NCBI RefSeq assembly: GCF_002160825.1
Contig: NZ_NFLI01000002.1
Coordinates: forward strand, 1 to 64,000
Source of the DNA: Lachnoclostridium sp. An131
GTDB taxonomy: Bacteria; Bacillota; Clostridia; Lachnospirales; Lachnospiraceae
DNA length: 64,000 bases
Reading direction: 5' to 3'
In this document: in pieces, positions 45,673 through 53,637 of the stretch
How the letters are laid out: each line of letters opens with the position of its first letter
How positions within the stretch are numbered: the stretch's first letter is position 1
The notes under the pieces: model-generated
What the model was told of the DNA's origin: nothing
Seen by the model: the letters and a program-made list of their open reading frames with translations, nothing else
Database searches by the model: none
Translations under genes and position numbers: made by a program

Positions 45673-46374
45673 ATGATCGATACTGTATTTTTTGATCTGG
45701 ACAATACCATTTTTGATTTCAACAAGGCAGAGCATATTGCTCTGGCAAAGACGCTGGAGGAGCTGGGAATTCCTCCGTCGGAAGAGACCTGCGCCCGGTA
45801 CAGCGTGATCAATCTGGCTCAGTGGAAGCTGCTGGAAAAGGGCGTGATTACCCGCCGGGAGGTAAAGCTGCGCCGGTTCCGCCTGCTGTTTGAGGAGCTG
45901 GGGTCAGACGCTTCTCCGGAGCAGGCGGCAGCTACATATGAATCATATCTGGGAATCGGCCATTATTTTATGGAGGGAGCCGAAGAGCTGCTTCAGTCGC
46001 TTTACGGACATTACCGCCTGTATCTGGCCACAAACGGAACGGCGGCGGTTCAGAAGAGCCGGCTCTCAAGCGCAGATCTGGAAAGGTATTTCGACGGGAT
46101 CTTTATCTCGGAGGAGATTGGCTTCAATAAGCCGGACGTCCGGTATTTTGAAAGCTGCTTTGCCCGGATTCCCGGGTTCTCCCGGGAGAGCTCAGTGATT
46201 GTGGGCGACAGCCTGAGCTCGGATATTCAGGGCGGCGCCGGCGCCGGCCTTCGGACGATATGGTTTAATCCGGCGGGCGTACCCTTAAGCGAGGCGTCCG
46301 GCGGGGAGAACATCATGCCGGACAGGGAGATTCGAAGGCTCTCAGAGCTGCCGCAGCTTCTCGTGGAGATGTGA
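45673..46374 (+). CDS. HAD-superfamily hydrolase (YjjG-like)
   Basis: A 233-residue phosphatase-type HAD protein. Motif I is FFDLDNTIFDF (nucleophile Asp9), motif II LATNGT, motif III the Lys in GFNKPD, and motif IV IVGDSLSSDIQGG. The cap domain and length match YjjG-type nucleotidases, but the substrate is not proven. It follows the GNAT gene in the same direction and is followed by a GC-rich hairpin. Confidence 0.88.
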   Translation: MIDTVFFDLDNTIFDFNKAEHIALAKTLEELGIPPSEETCARYSVINLAQWKLLEKGVITRREVKLRRFRLLFEELGSDASPEQAAATYESYLGIGHYFMEGAEELLQSLYGHYRLYLATNGTAAVQKSRLSSADLERYFDGIFISEEIGFNKPDVRYFESCFARIPGFSRESSVIVGDSLSSDIQGGAGAGLRTIWFNPAGVPLSEASGGENIMPDREIRRLSELPQLLVEM

Positions 46375-46413
46375 AGCATAAAAAGACGCGCGGCAGAGAA
46401 GAAGGAGGCAGAA

Positions 46414-46442
46414 CCGGGCCGCGGCGGGCAGCCGCGGCCCGG
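46414..46442. other. Very GC-rich perfect hairpin
   Basis: 11-bp arms CCGGGCCGCGG / CCGCGGCCCGG around a 7-nt loop, between the HAD and nitroreductase genes. There is no T-run. It may be a transcriptional pause or a processing site. Confidence 0.6.
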
Positions 46443-46485
46443 AGACCTGAAAAAGGATAACAGGATGAAAAGGAAGGAGATTGTC

Positions 46486-47004
46486 ATGGATTTTCTGGAG
46501 CTTGCAAAGAAGCGTTATTCTGTGCGTGAGTACACGGACAGACAGGTGGAACAGGAAAAGCTGGATCGGATTCTGAAAGCCGCGCAGGCGGCGCCTACGG
46601 CCTGCAACAGGCAGCCGGTTCATCTGCTGGCAGTGCAGAGCAGGGAAGGGCTGGAGAAGATCGGAAAGGCGTCCAATCTTCATGGAGCGCCCACAGCGAT
46701 TCTCGTGTGCGCAGACAGGGAGAAGGCCTGGACACGGCCCTATGACGGAAAGCAGACCACGGATATTGACGCCTCGATCGTGACGGATCATATGATGCTG
46801 GAGGCGACGGATCTGGGCCTGGGTTCCCTGTGGATCTGCAGCTTCAAGCCGGATGTGCTCCGTCAGGAATTTTCCCTGCCGGATAACCTGGAGGTCATCA
46901 ATATTCTTGCGCTGGGCTATGCTGCCTGTGAGCCTGCGGATCCGGAGCGGCACGGGAAGCTCCGCGTGCCGGTGGAGGAAATGGTATCCTGGGAGAAGCT
47001 GTAG
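46486..47004 (+). CDS. Nitroreductase-family protein
   Basis: A 172-residue FMN-dependent oxidoreductase of the nitroreductase family. The N-terminal KKRYSVREYTDRQV and AAPTACNRQPVHLLAV segments bind FMN phosphate, and MLEATDLGLGSLWICSF is the conserved core helix. The protein is of the short subfamily. ATG 46486 has GGAG 6 nt upstream. The natural substrate is not known. FeoB follows 39 nt later. Confidence 0.9.
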   Translation: MDFLELAKKRYSVREYTDRQVEQEKLDRILKAAQAAPTACNRQPVHLLAVQSREGLEKIGKASNLHGAPTAILVCADREKAWTRPYDGKQTTDIDASIVTDHMMLEATDLGLGSLWICSFKPDVLRQEFSLPDNLEVINILALGYAACEPADPERHGKLRVPVEEMVSWEKL

Positions 47005-47043
47005 GGCTCTTGCGGGAAAAAGACACAGAAGAGGGGCATACGT

Positions 47044-49383
47044 ATGACGTTAAAGGAATTACCAATCGGAAAGACGGCGACTATCGTATCAGTCGGCGGA
47101 GAGGGGGCGCTGCGGCAGCATTTTCTGGATATGGGGCTGATTCCCACAGGAGATGTGACCATGGTGAAATACGCTCCGATGGGCGATCCGGTAGAGCTTC
47201 GCATTCACAGCTATGAGCTGACGCTGCGTCTGGCGGACGCAGAAAAGATAGAGATTGAAAATATACGGGACGCGGAGGAGGCGCAGAAGAAGGAGCTGAA
47301 GCAGTCCGTGCCTCATCCGGGTCTTGGAGAGGGCGGGAAATTTCACATGAAGGCGACGGAAAATCCGCTGCCGGAAGGGACGGTGCTGACCTTTGCCCTG
47401 GCGGGCAACCAGAACTGCGGGAAGACGACGCTGTTCAATCAGCTCACCGGATCCAGCCAGCATGTAGGAAACTTTCCGGGTGTGACTGTGGACCGCAAGG
47501 ACGGGCAGATCCGGGGAAAAAAGGATACCCTGGTCACGGATTTGCCGGGCATCTATTCTATGTCGCCCTATTCCAGTGAGGAAATTGTTACAAGAAATTT
47601 TGTGCTCAACGAGCATCCGAAGGGGATCATCAATATTGTGGATGCTACCAATATCGAGCGGAATCTGTACCTGACCATGCAGCTGATGGAGCTGAACATT
47701 CCCATGGTACTGGCTCTGAACATGATGGATGAGGTCCGGGAAAACGGGGGCTCCATTCTCATTAACCAGATGGAGGAGATGCTGGGAATCCCGGTCGTGC
47801 CGATTTCCGCTGCGAAAAATGAAGGCATTGACGAGCTGGTTTCCCATGCGCTTCATGTGGCAAAGTATCAGGAGCGTCCCCAGGAGATTGATTACTGCGA
47901 CGCAAATGATGACGGCGGCGCCGTACACCGCTGTCTGCACGCAATTATGCATCTGATAGAGGATCATGCGGAAAAAGCAGAGATTCCGGTGCGCTTCGCG
48001 GCCTCCAAGCTGGCGGAGGGCGACAGACTGATCCTTGATCTGCTGAATCTGGATGAAAATGAAAAGGATGCGCTGGAGCATATTGTAAAGCAGATGGAGA
48101 AGGAGCGCGGACTGGACCGCGCCGCAGCGATTGCGCATATGCGCTTTGATTTTATTGAGAAGATCTGCAGCGAGACAGTGGTGAAGCCAAGAGAGAGCAG
48201 AGAGCATATCCGAAGCGTGAGGATCGACCGGATTCTGACCGGAAAATACACGGCGATTCCCTGCTTTGTGGTGATTATGGCGCTCGTCTTTTTCCTGACC
48301 TTCAGCGTGATCGGCGCTTTTCTGTCGGATATTCTTGATATGGGAATTACGGCCCTGGCAGATCTTGTGGATCAGCTTCTGGCAGCAGGAAACGCTAGCA
48401 GTGTCATCCGTTCTCTTGTGATGGATGGCATTTTCGGCGGCGTAGGAAGCGTCTTAAGCTTCCTGCCGGTGATTGTGACGCTGTTTTTCTTCCTGTCTCT
48501 GCTGGAGGACAGCGGATATATGGCAAGGGTGGCGTTTGTGATGGACAAGCTGCTGCGTAAAATCGGCCTGTCCGGCAGGAGCATTGTGCCGATGCTGATA
48601 GGCTTTGGCTGCACGGTTCCGGGCGTCATGGCGAGCCGGACGCTGCCTTCGGAGCGTGACCGGAAAATGACGATTCTGCTCACTCCGTTTATGAGCTGTT
48701 CGGCCAAGCTGCCGATATACGGCTTTTTTACAGCGGCATTTTTCCCGAATCAGGCGGCTCTGGTTATGATACTGCTTTATTTTGGAGGAATCCTGATGGG
48801 AATTCTGATGGCCTTTCTCCTGCGGCATACCATGTTCAGCGGAGAGGCCGTGCCTTTTGTCATGGAGCTTCCGAATTACCGGATGCCCGGGGCGAAAAAT
48901 GTGGGGCATCTGCTCTGGGATAAAGCAAAGGATTTCCTGCAGAGAGCATTCACGGTTATTTTTGTGGCGACGATTGTGATCTGGTTCCTTCAGACCTTCG
49001 ATCTGCATCTGAGCATTGTTTCGGATTCCAGGGACAGCCTTCTGGCCATGGCGGCAGGTGTGATTGCTCCGATCTTTGCGCCCATGGGCTTTGGTGACTG
49101 GAGGGTGTCTACGGCTCTGATCAGCGGCTTCATGGCGAAGGAAAGCGTCGTGGCGACTCTCTCTGTGCTGTTTGGCAGCACGGAGGCTCTGGTGGCGGCG
49201 ATCACTCCGGCCGCGGCGGCAAGCCTTCTGGCCTTCTGCCTGCTCTATACGCCCTGTGTGGCTGCGATCGCGGCGATTAAGAGAGAGCTTGGCGGGAAAT
49301 GGGCGGCAGGCGTGGCAGTCATGCAGTGTGTGGTTGCGTGGATTGCGGCCTTTGTGGTATATCAGCTGGGAATGCTTCTGTAG
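47044..49383 (+). CDS. feoB: FeoA-FeoB fusion, ferrous iron transporter
   Basis: A 779-residue ferrous iron importer. Residues 1-75 are a FeoA (SH3-like) domain (LPIGKTATIVSVGGEG ... LRLADAEKIEIE), fused by a linker of about 40 residues to FeoB. The G domain has GNQNCGKTTLFNQLTG (P-loop), DLPGIYSMSPYSSEE (G3) and NMMDE (G4). The membrane part carries the two Gate segments, with the conserved Cys in IGFGCTVPG and FMSCSAKLPIY. GAGGGG precedes ATG 47044. A structured RNA locus follows. Confidence 0.95.
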   Translation: MTLKELPIGKTATIVSVGGEGALRQHFLDMGLIPTGDVTMVKYAPMGDPVELRIHSYELTLRLADAEKIEIENIRDAEEAQKKELKQSVPHPGLGEGGKFHMKATENPLPEGTVLTFALAGNQNCGKTTLFNQLTGSSQHVGNFPGVTVDRKDGQIRGKKDTLVTDLPGIYSMSPYSSEEIVTRNFVLNEHPKGIINIVDATNIERNLYLTMQLMELNIPMVLALNMMDEVRENGGSILINQMEEMLGIPVVPISAAKNEGIDELVSHALHVAKYQERPQEIDYCDANDDGGAVHRCLHAIMHLIEDHAEKAEIPVRFAASKLAEGDRLILDLLNLDENEKDALEHIVKQMEKERGLDRAAAIAHMRFDFIEKICSETVVKPRESREHIRSVRIDRILTGKYTAIPCFVVIMALVFFLTFSVIGAFLSDILDMGITALADLVDQLLAAGNASSVIRSLVMDGIFGGVGSVLSFLPVIVTLFFFLSLLEDSGYMARVAFVMDKLLRKIGLSGRSIVPMLIGFGCTVPGVMASRTLPSERDRKMTILLTPFMSCSAKLPIYGFFTAAFFPNQAALVMILLYFGGILMGILMAFLLRHTMFSGEAVPFVMELPNYRMPGAKNVGHLLWDKAKDFLQRAFTVIFVATIVIWFLQTFDLHLSIVSDSRDSLLAMAAGVIAPIFAPMGFGDWRVSTALISGFMAKESVVATLSVLFGSTEALVAAITPAAAASLLAFCLLYTPCVAAIAAIKRELGGKWAAGVAVMQCVVAWIAAFVVYQLGMLL

Positions 49384-49465
49384 CAGCCGGGCATGGCGCT
49401 GTCAGAATGGAAAACAGAAGAGGAAAAGCAGAAGAACCCTGTACTGAAAAATTTTTGTAAGAATC

Positions 49466-49494
49466 TTGCACAGAAAAACTTTCTGTGCTATGAT
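49466..49494 (+). promoter_or_regulatory. ncRNA promoter with palindromic operator in its spacer
   Basis: TTGCAC (49466-49471), 17 bp, TATGAT (49489-49494). A perfect 9-3-9 palindrome, GCACAGAAA / TTTCTGTGC (49468-49488), covers half of the -35 and the whole spacer, suggesting repression by an unknown dimeric protein. Confidence 0.8.
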
Positions 49495-49500
49495 ATCAAA

Positions 49501-49673
49501 AGCAGATAAGAAAGGGAGGTGGCTTGATGTCCGCTATTCGCTGAAACCGGGACAATAAAATGATTTTATTCTCATCTATTCTATTATGATGGGTTTTTTG
49601 TTGTACCTATTTGCGAATAGCTTCATCAGGCTGGCTCTGTCGTGTGGGCAGTTCTATTTGGACTGCCTTTTTT
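49501..49673 (+). ncRNA. Unclassified structured RNA, about 173 nt
   Basis: Between feoB and the zinc-ribbon genes lies a unit with its own promoter and terminator and no credible ORF. Base pairing is extensive. A 14-bp stem with one mismatch (49516-49529 with 49624-49637) leads into a perfect 9-bp stem, GCTATTCGC / GCGAATAGC (49533-49541 with 49613-49621). An inner region contains a hairpin, AATAAAA / TTTTATT (49554-49570), and further possible CATC / GATG pairing. The terminator hairpin closes the 3' end. A long rod with an inner bubble recalls 6S RNA, but the match was not confirmed; I do not recognise the family. Confidence 0.65.
49647..49673 (+). terminator. Terminator of the structured RNA
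   Basis: GGCAGT (49647-49652) / ACTGCC (49662-49667), then six T. Confidence 0.85.
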
Positions 49674-49759
49674 CACCATTTTTCTCCGGCAGTTCAGGCT
49701 TGTATATACCTTAGAGGGCAGAACCGCCGCAGAGGAGCTAAAATAGCAGAACAGGTATG

Positions 49760-49793
49760 CGGATAACTCGAAATAATGGGTTATCCGTTTTTT
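49760..49793 (+). terminator. Terminator or attenuator before the RNHCP genes
   Basis: CGGATAAC (49760-49767) / GTTATCCG (49780-49787), then six T. It lies 55 nt before the first RNHCP gene, and no clear promoter lies between, so it may be an attenuator. The stretch 49674-49759 holds no ORF. Confidence 0.75.
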
Positions 49794-49848
49794 ATTGTCT
49801 CCATAGAAAACAGAAACGGTTTAAATTCATAGAAGGAGAGAGTATATC

Positions 49849-50238
49849 ATGAAAAAAGAAAAAGAAGCATACAAATGTCCCATTTGCGGCTGGCTGCCTC
49901 AGAGAGGAGAGAAAGGCAGGAGATGGACGCACTGTCCGAACTGCCTGTCAGGAATCCATAAAGAAAACGGGGAAGGGCTTGAGTGCGGCGGTACGCTTGA
50001 GCCGGTGGGCGTCTGGGTGAAGTCAGACAGGGAATGGGAAATCATCCAGAGATGCAGCCTGTGCGGGGAGATGGTATCGGATCCGATGTCGGAGGACGAC
50101 AGCCCTGTAAAGGTTTTATCCATCGCGTCAAAGCCCCTGTCAGAGCCTCCGTTTCCGGTAGAAAGGATGGAGGAGCTTACCAGGATGATGGGCGGACGCG
50201 GCGATTTGGGAGGTTATTATTATGAACAGAGAAAATAA
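49849..50238 (+). CDS. RNHCP-type zinc-ribbon protein, divergent copy
   Basis: A 129-residue protein with two CxxC zinc-ribbon pairs: CPICGW (Cys12/Cys15) with CPNCLSGIH, and CSLCGE later with an upstream Cys/Gly patch. It matches the RNHCP family, but the signature itself reads RRWTHCPNC rather than RNHCP. GAAGGAGAGAG precedes ATG 49849. Its end overlaps the start of the next gene, a clearer RNHCP paralogue, by 17 nt. The family is thought to be nucleic-acid-related but lacks an assigned role. Confidence 0.8.
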   Translation: MKKEKEAYKCPICGWLPQRGEKGRRWTHCPNCLSGIHKENGEGLECGGTLEPVGVWVKSDREWEIIQRCSLCGEMVSDPMSEDDSPVKVLSIASKPLSEPPFPVERMEELTRMMGGRGDLGGYYYEQRK

Positions 50239-50632
50239 AAAACGAAAATATGACAGGAGGTATTTCCGTACACATCCATGTACGGACGCCTTCACCTGCA
50301 AGGTCTGCGGCTGGCCGGTAGTCTCGACAGGAGCAGGCAGCAGCCACAGAAACCACTGTCCGAACTGCCTGTACAGCATTCATTTGGACAACAGCCCGGG
50401 TGACAGGGAATCCGGCTGCCATGGGCGGATGGAGCCTATCGGCGTATGGGTGAGAAAAAACGGGGAATGGGCGGTGATTCACAGATGTACCGTCTGCGGA
50501 AAAATCAGCTCTAACCGGACGGCGGCCGACGACAATCCCATGAAGCTGATGGCGCTTGCCATGCGCCCGTTTGGCAGCCCTGCGATTTCTCAGAAGAATA
50601 TTAAAAATATGACGATCACGATGGAAGGGTGA
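50222..50632 (+). CDS. RNHCP domain protein
   Basis: A 136-residue zinc-ribbon protein with the exact family signature RNHCPNCLYSIH (residues about 43-54), preceded by CKVCGWPV and followed by CTVCGKISSNRTAADDNP. The paired cysteines should bind zinc. It is a tandem paralogue of the preceding gene (shared GVWV, EW, IQRC/IHRC and D(D/N)(S/N)P blocks), so the pair arose by duplication. It overlaps that gene by 17 nt and is surely co-transcribed. Confidence 0.9.
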   Translation: MNRENKKRKYDRRYFRTHPCTDAFTCKVCGWPVVSTGAGSSHRNHCPNCLYSIHLDNSPGDRESGCHGRMEPIGVWVRKNGEWAVIHRCTVCGKISSNRTAADDNPMKLMALAMRPFGSPAISQKNIKNMTITMEG

Positions 50633-50667
50633 AAGAAAAGGCAGACGCTGTCAGACAAAGATCTTAA

Positions 50668-50696
50668 GAATACGCATTTTGTCTTCCGCATAAGAT
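50668..50696 (+). promoter_or_regulatory. Sigma-E-like promoter of spoIIID
   Basis: GAATACG (50668-50674), 14 bp, CATAAGAT (50689-50696). This resembles the mother-cell sigma-E pattern with its normal short spacer, as expected for spoIIID. Confidence 0.65.
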
Positions 50697-50725
50697 GTAA
50701 AAAACAGTTCTTATGGGGGAAGACC

Positions 50726-50980
50726 TTGAAGGATTATATTGAGGAGCGTGCTGTCAGCATTGCAAATTACATAATCGACAACAATGCAACAGTGCGCCAG
50801 ACTGCGAAAAAATTTGGAATCAGCAAAAGTACAGTACACAAGGATGTGGCCGAGCGTCTTCTGCATATCAATCCCAGTCTTGCCAGGCAGGCCCGGGTTG
50901 TGCTGGATATCAACAAATCAGAAAGACACATCCGGGGAGGAATGGCGACTAAGGAAAAATATCTGCATCAGCATGGATAA
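50726..50980 (+). CDS. spoIIID: Sporulation transcription factor SpoIIID
   Basis: SpoIIID is the mother-cell regulator that acts with sigma-E and shapes the switch to sigma-K. The 84-residue product starts from TTG 50726 (MKDYIEERAVSIANYIIDNNATVRQTAKKFG) and has the helix-turn-helix at VRQTAKKFGISKSTVHKDVAERL, then the basic C-terminal helix. GGGGGA lies 5 nt upstream. Its last 138 bp recur in diverged form at 53858-53995, on the far side of an AT-rich island, so this gene's 3' end seems to be a recombination target. Confidence 0.95.
   Translation: MKDYIEERAVSIANYIIDNNATVRQTAKKFGISKSTVHKDVAERLLHINPSLARQARVVLDINKSERHIRGGMATKEKYLHQHG
50843..50980 (+). repeat. Direct repeat, left copy (3' part of spoIIID)
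   Basis: 138 bp matching 53858-53995 with 8 differences, including a central identical block of 64 bp (CTTGCCAGGC... to ...GGGGAGGAA). The similarity begins sharply at GATGT and ends at the stop codon. Confidence 0.95.
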
Positions 50981-50995
50981 AACAGGAAAATGTAA

Positions 50996-51042
50996 AGCGG
51001 AAGCAGACTGTACGGAAAACGTACAGCTGCTTCTGCTTTTTT
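50996..51042 (+). terminator. Terminator of spoIIID
   Basis: AGCGGAAGCAG / CTGCTTCTGCT with inner CTGTAC / GTACAG, then TTTTTT. Confidence 0.85.
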
Positions 51043-51393
51043 GTGAGAAATCTGAGATAACCTGACTGCCGCATCATACATAAATTCTGGTCGATTGATG
51101 CGTTTGCTCCAGAATTAGTAGTGTACCAAATGCAAAAACACAAATAAATTATTGCCATTGGATTATGTTATTAAGCCTGGATAGTGATATACTATTAAAT
51201 AAAAAAGAAACGATATAATGACATTATGGCATGCACAAAAACACTCCCGGACATGTTATATTACTATATGATTTCCTATAGCTTATTTTCAATTTTATGA
51301 TTTGATATACAAATTTTATGGTGTAAGATATAATGAAAGTGACATAGAGCGAAAGAGATATTTTAATTATTGTGAAGAAAGAGGTGAGGTTGT
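51043..51393 (+). promoter_or_regulatory. AT-rich leader of the defense island with candidate promoter
   Basis: The base composition drops here from the GC-rich host level to AT-rich. A hairpin (AATTCTGG / CCAGAATT, 51083-51116) lies near the start. TATACA (51306-51311), 17 bp, TATAAT (51329-51334) is the best promoter for the first island gene. No ORF is present. Confidence 0.55.
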
Positions 51394-51729
51394 ATGCCAG
51401 TTCATATATTAGATATAATGCAGGATTTTGCAAAGAATGTAAGAAAAATGTTGGGTAATTCGCTTGACAGTGTTATTGTGTATGGTTCCTATGCAAGGGG
51501 GGATTATTCCGAACTTTCGGACGTTGATGTAATGCTTCTGGTCTCTTTGGGAGAAGAAGACATAAAGAAGATTTCAGATCAGATTAGTGATCTTGCTTTT
51601 GATTTCATGATGAAGTATGGAGTGGACATTTCTCCGGTAATAACTAATACCGATCATTTTAACTATTGGGCAGATAACCTGCCATATTATCGTAATGTCA
51701 GAGATGAGGGGGTAAGGCTCAGTGCATGA
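51394..51729 (+). CDS. MNT-type nucleotidyltransferase antitoxin
   Basis: A 111-residue minimal nucleotidyltransferase. The active-site motif GSYARGDYSELSDVDVMLLV (residues about 31-50) has the GSxxRG and DxD acid pair. In MNT-HEPN systems this protein transfers AMP to the HEPN toxin and so neutralises it. AAAGAGGTGAGG precedes ATG 51394. It overlaps the HEPN gene by 8 nt. The gene is AT-rich, unlike the flanking chromosome. Confidence 0.9.
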   Translation: MPVHILDIMQDFAKNVRKMLGNSLDSVIVYGSYARGDYSELSDVDVMLLVSLGEEDIKKISDQISDLAFDFMMKYGVDISPVITNTDHFNYWADNLPYYRNVRDEGVRLSA

Positions 51730-52150
51730 TGTAAATAAGGACATGGAATTATCGAGATACAGATTTTCTCTTGCGGAAGAAACTTACAAAAGTGCAAAAA
51801 TGTGTTTTGATAATGGATTTTATAGAGACTGTATTAATCGTTCTTATTATGCGGTGTTTTACGGAGTACGTGCTGTCCTTGCGTTAGAAAGTATTGATTT
51901 CAAACGGCATAAGGATGTTGTGGCACATTTCAATAAAGAATTTGTTGCCACTGGTAAGTTTCCGGGAGAAATGGGCAGACGCCTGGCAAGATTGAAAATG
52001 AAAAGAGAAGAAAGCGATTATAATGATTTCTTCATAGCATCCGCGGATGAAGCAAAAGCACAGCTGGAGTCTGTAGAATATATATTGCCATTAATAGGGA
52101 AATATCTGGAGGCCTGTAATCCGAAAATCCATGAATATAACGATTTATAA
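51722..52150 (+). CDS. HEPN-domain toxin (UPF0332 type)
   Basis: A 142-residue all-helical HEPN protein: AEETYKSAKMCFDNGFYRDCINRSYYAVFYGVRAVLA is the core, typical of COG1895/UPF0332. HEPN toxins are RNases in several systems; a clear RX4-6H site is not obvious here, so activity is unproven. The GTG start at 51722 overlaps the nucleotidyltransferase gene, so the two are coupled as a toxin-antitoxin pair. The Thoeris-like genes follow after 46 nt. Confidence 0.85.
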   Translation: MHDVNKDMELSRYRFSLAEETYKSAKMCFDNGFYRDCINRSYYAVFYGVRAVLALESIDFKRHKDVVAHFNKEFVATGKFPGEMGRRLARLKMKREESDYNDFFIASADEAKAQLESVEYILPLIGKYLEACNPKIHEYNDL

Positions 52151-52196
52151 ATGACACTTGTGAAAAGAAATAAAGGTAGAAGGGAGATTTATTGAG

Positions 52197-52697
52197 ATGG
52201 CATATAGGAACAAAGTATATGTATCAATGGATGCCGATAATGATTTGAGGTACTATAATTTGATGAGAGCATGGAGACAAAATGACTATACTCCATTTGA
52301 TTTTTATGATGCCCATGATATCAATAACATATACGATAAAAGCGAAGCATCAATCAAAGCTGGGCTTCAGGAACGATTTAGAAATACAAAAGTATTTGTG
52401 CTTTTAGTAGGTGAACATACAAAGTATTTATATAAGTACGTAAGGTGGGAAATTGAACAGGCTATAAAAAGAGAACTTCCATGTATAGTCGTGAATTTGA
52501 ACGGGAAGAGAAGTGCAGATGCAGATTTATGTCCTGCATTAATGAGGAATAATCTTGCTGTGCATATCAGCTTTAATGCAAAAATATTACAATATGCTTT
52601 AGAACATTGGCCAGCTTCAGATGAACGTTACCGAAGAGAAGGAAAGACAGGAGCATATTATTATAATGAAAGTGTATATAAAGAACTTGGAATTTAA
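52197..52697 (+). CDS. thsB: TIR-like protein, ThsB (Thoeris)
   Basis: A 166-residue protein of the DUF1863/MTH538 TIR-like family, the type used as Thoeris ThsB. The N-terminal strand (KVYVSMDADNDLRYYNLMRAW) is followed by FRNTKVFVLLVGEHTKYLYKYVRWEIEQAI; Glu85 in RWEIE is the candidate catalytic glutamate. In Thoeris, ThsB senses phage infection and makes a nucleotide signal from NAD+. Its 3' end overlaps the next gene, a TM-macro protein that would receive that signal. Confidence 0.88.
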   Translation: MAYRNKVYVSMDADNDLRYYNLMRAWRQNDYTPFDFYDAHDINNIYDKSEASIKAGLQERFRNTKVFVLLVGEHTKYLYKYVRWEIEQAIKRELPCIVVNLNGKRSADADLCPALMRNNLAVHISFNAKILQYALEHWPASDERYRREGKTGAYYYNESVYKELGI

Positions 52698-53637
52698 AAT
52701 CTATCACAAATTTATCTTACCGGTCCGCAAAGAACCGATGGATTATATTTCTGGAGTTTTCGCTTTAATTGGAGGTTATTTTACATTAAGTGAAATAGAA
52801 CTAGCAGTGTTAAAGACGCAAGTTTTGCTTGAGGTGTTTAGAGGACATAAATTAATAGTCCCATTATTGGCTATTATTCTGGTGCTATTGTTGCGGGGAA
52901 AGAAATTGGAACATCTTGAATACTTAGGCGAAAAAGATACCATTATTTCTTTAAAGATTGCAGACATACTGGATATAAAAGATTCAGCTGTTGTAATTCC
53001 GACCAATACTACATTCGATACAATAATGGATAGAAGTTTCATTAGTGAAAAGAGTGTACAGGGAAAGTTCCAGAAAAAGTTTTATGGAACCGATTTTTCG
53101 GCTTTAGATGCTGAGATTAAACAGTCTCTTGATGAATGTTTCCCTGATTGTTTTGAAGTTTTGTCCGACAGAAAAAGGACAAATACAAAAAGGTATAAGA
53201 TTGGAACAGTAGCTAAAGTTACTCATCACGGTCAGCATTATTATTTTTTGGCAGTTGCGGACATTAGCAAATCCGGTAAAACTGAAAATGTAACCATGGA
53301 GAATATGACAAAAGCATTGGTAGGATTGTGGGAGTATCTGTCAAAAGAAGGTCATACAGAACCCATTACTGTACCAGTAATAGGGACTGGACGTGCTGGC
53401 TTAAGTGATGGAACATTTGAGGATGTTGTTCATGAAACGATATTTTCATTTGTTACAAAATCTCAGGATGAATTTGTGTCGAGAAAGATGACAGTTTGTA
53501 TGTATCCCCCGTCGCTTTCGGAAGCCAATGTTACTTGGGAAAGGCTATGTGACTATCTTGATTGGCAATGTCATTTCTTTTCGGAAAACAGAAAGAGATT
53601 ACAAGCGTCAAGAATAATGGGAAATGCTGTTGATTAA
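52666..53637 (+). CDS. thsA: Membrane macro-domain effector, type II Thoeris ThsA
   Basis: A 323-residue protein. Two membrane helices (about residues 26-42 and 62-77) precede a soluble macro-like domain (about 95-310) with the ligand-loop motif PVIGTGRAGLSDG. This TM-TM-macro layout matches type II Thoeris ThsA, which binds the histidine-ADP-ribose signal and damages the membrane. The start is uncertain: ATG 52666 (MKVYIKNLEFKIYHKF) overlaps thsB by 32 nt; ATG 52621 and ATG 52738 are alternatives. The NAD-consuming SIR2 domain of type I ThsA is absent. Confidence 0.82.
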   Translation: MKVYIKNLEFKIYHKFILPVRKEPMDYISGVFALIGGYFTLSEIELAVLKTQVLLEVFRGHKLIVPLLAIILVLLLRGKKLEHLEYLGEKDTIISLKIADILDIKDSAVVIPTNTTFDTIMDRSFISEKSVQGKFQKKFYGTDFSALDAEIKQSLDECFPDCFEVLSDRKRTNTKRYKIGTVAKVTHHGQHYYFLAVADISKSGKTENVTMENMTKALVGLWEYLSKEGHTEPITVPVIGTGRAGLSDGTFEDVVHETIFSFVTKSQDEFVSRKMTVCMYPPSLSEANVTWERLCDYLDWQCHFFSENRKRLQASRIMGNAVD

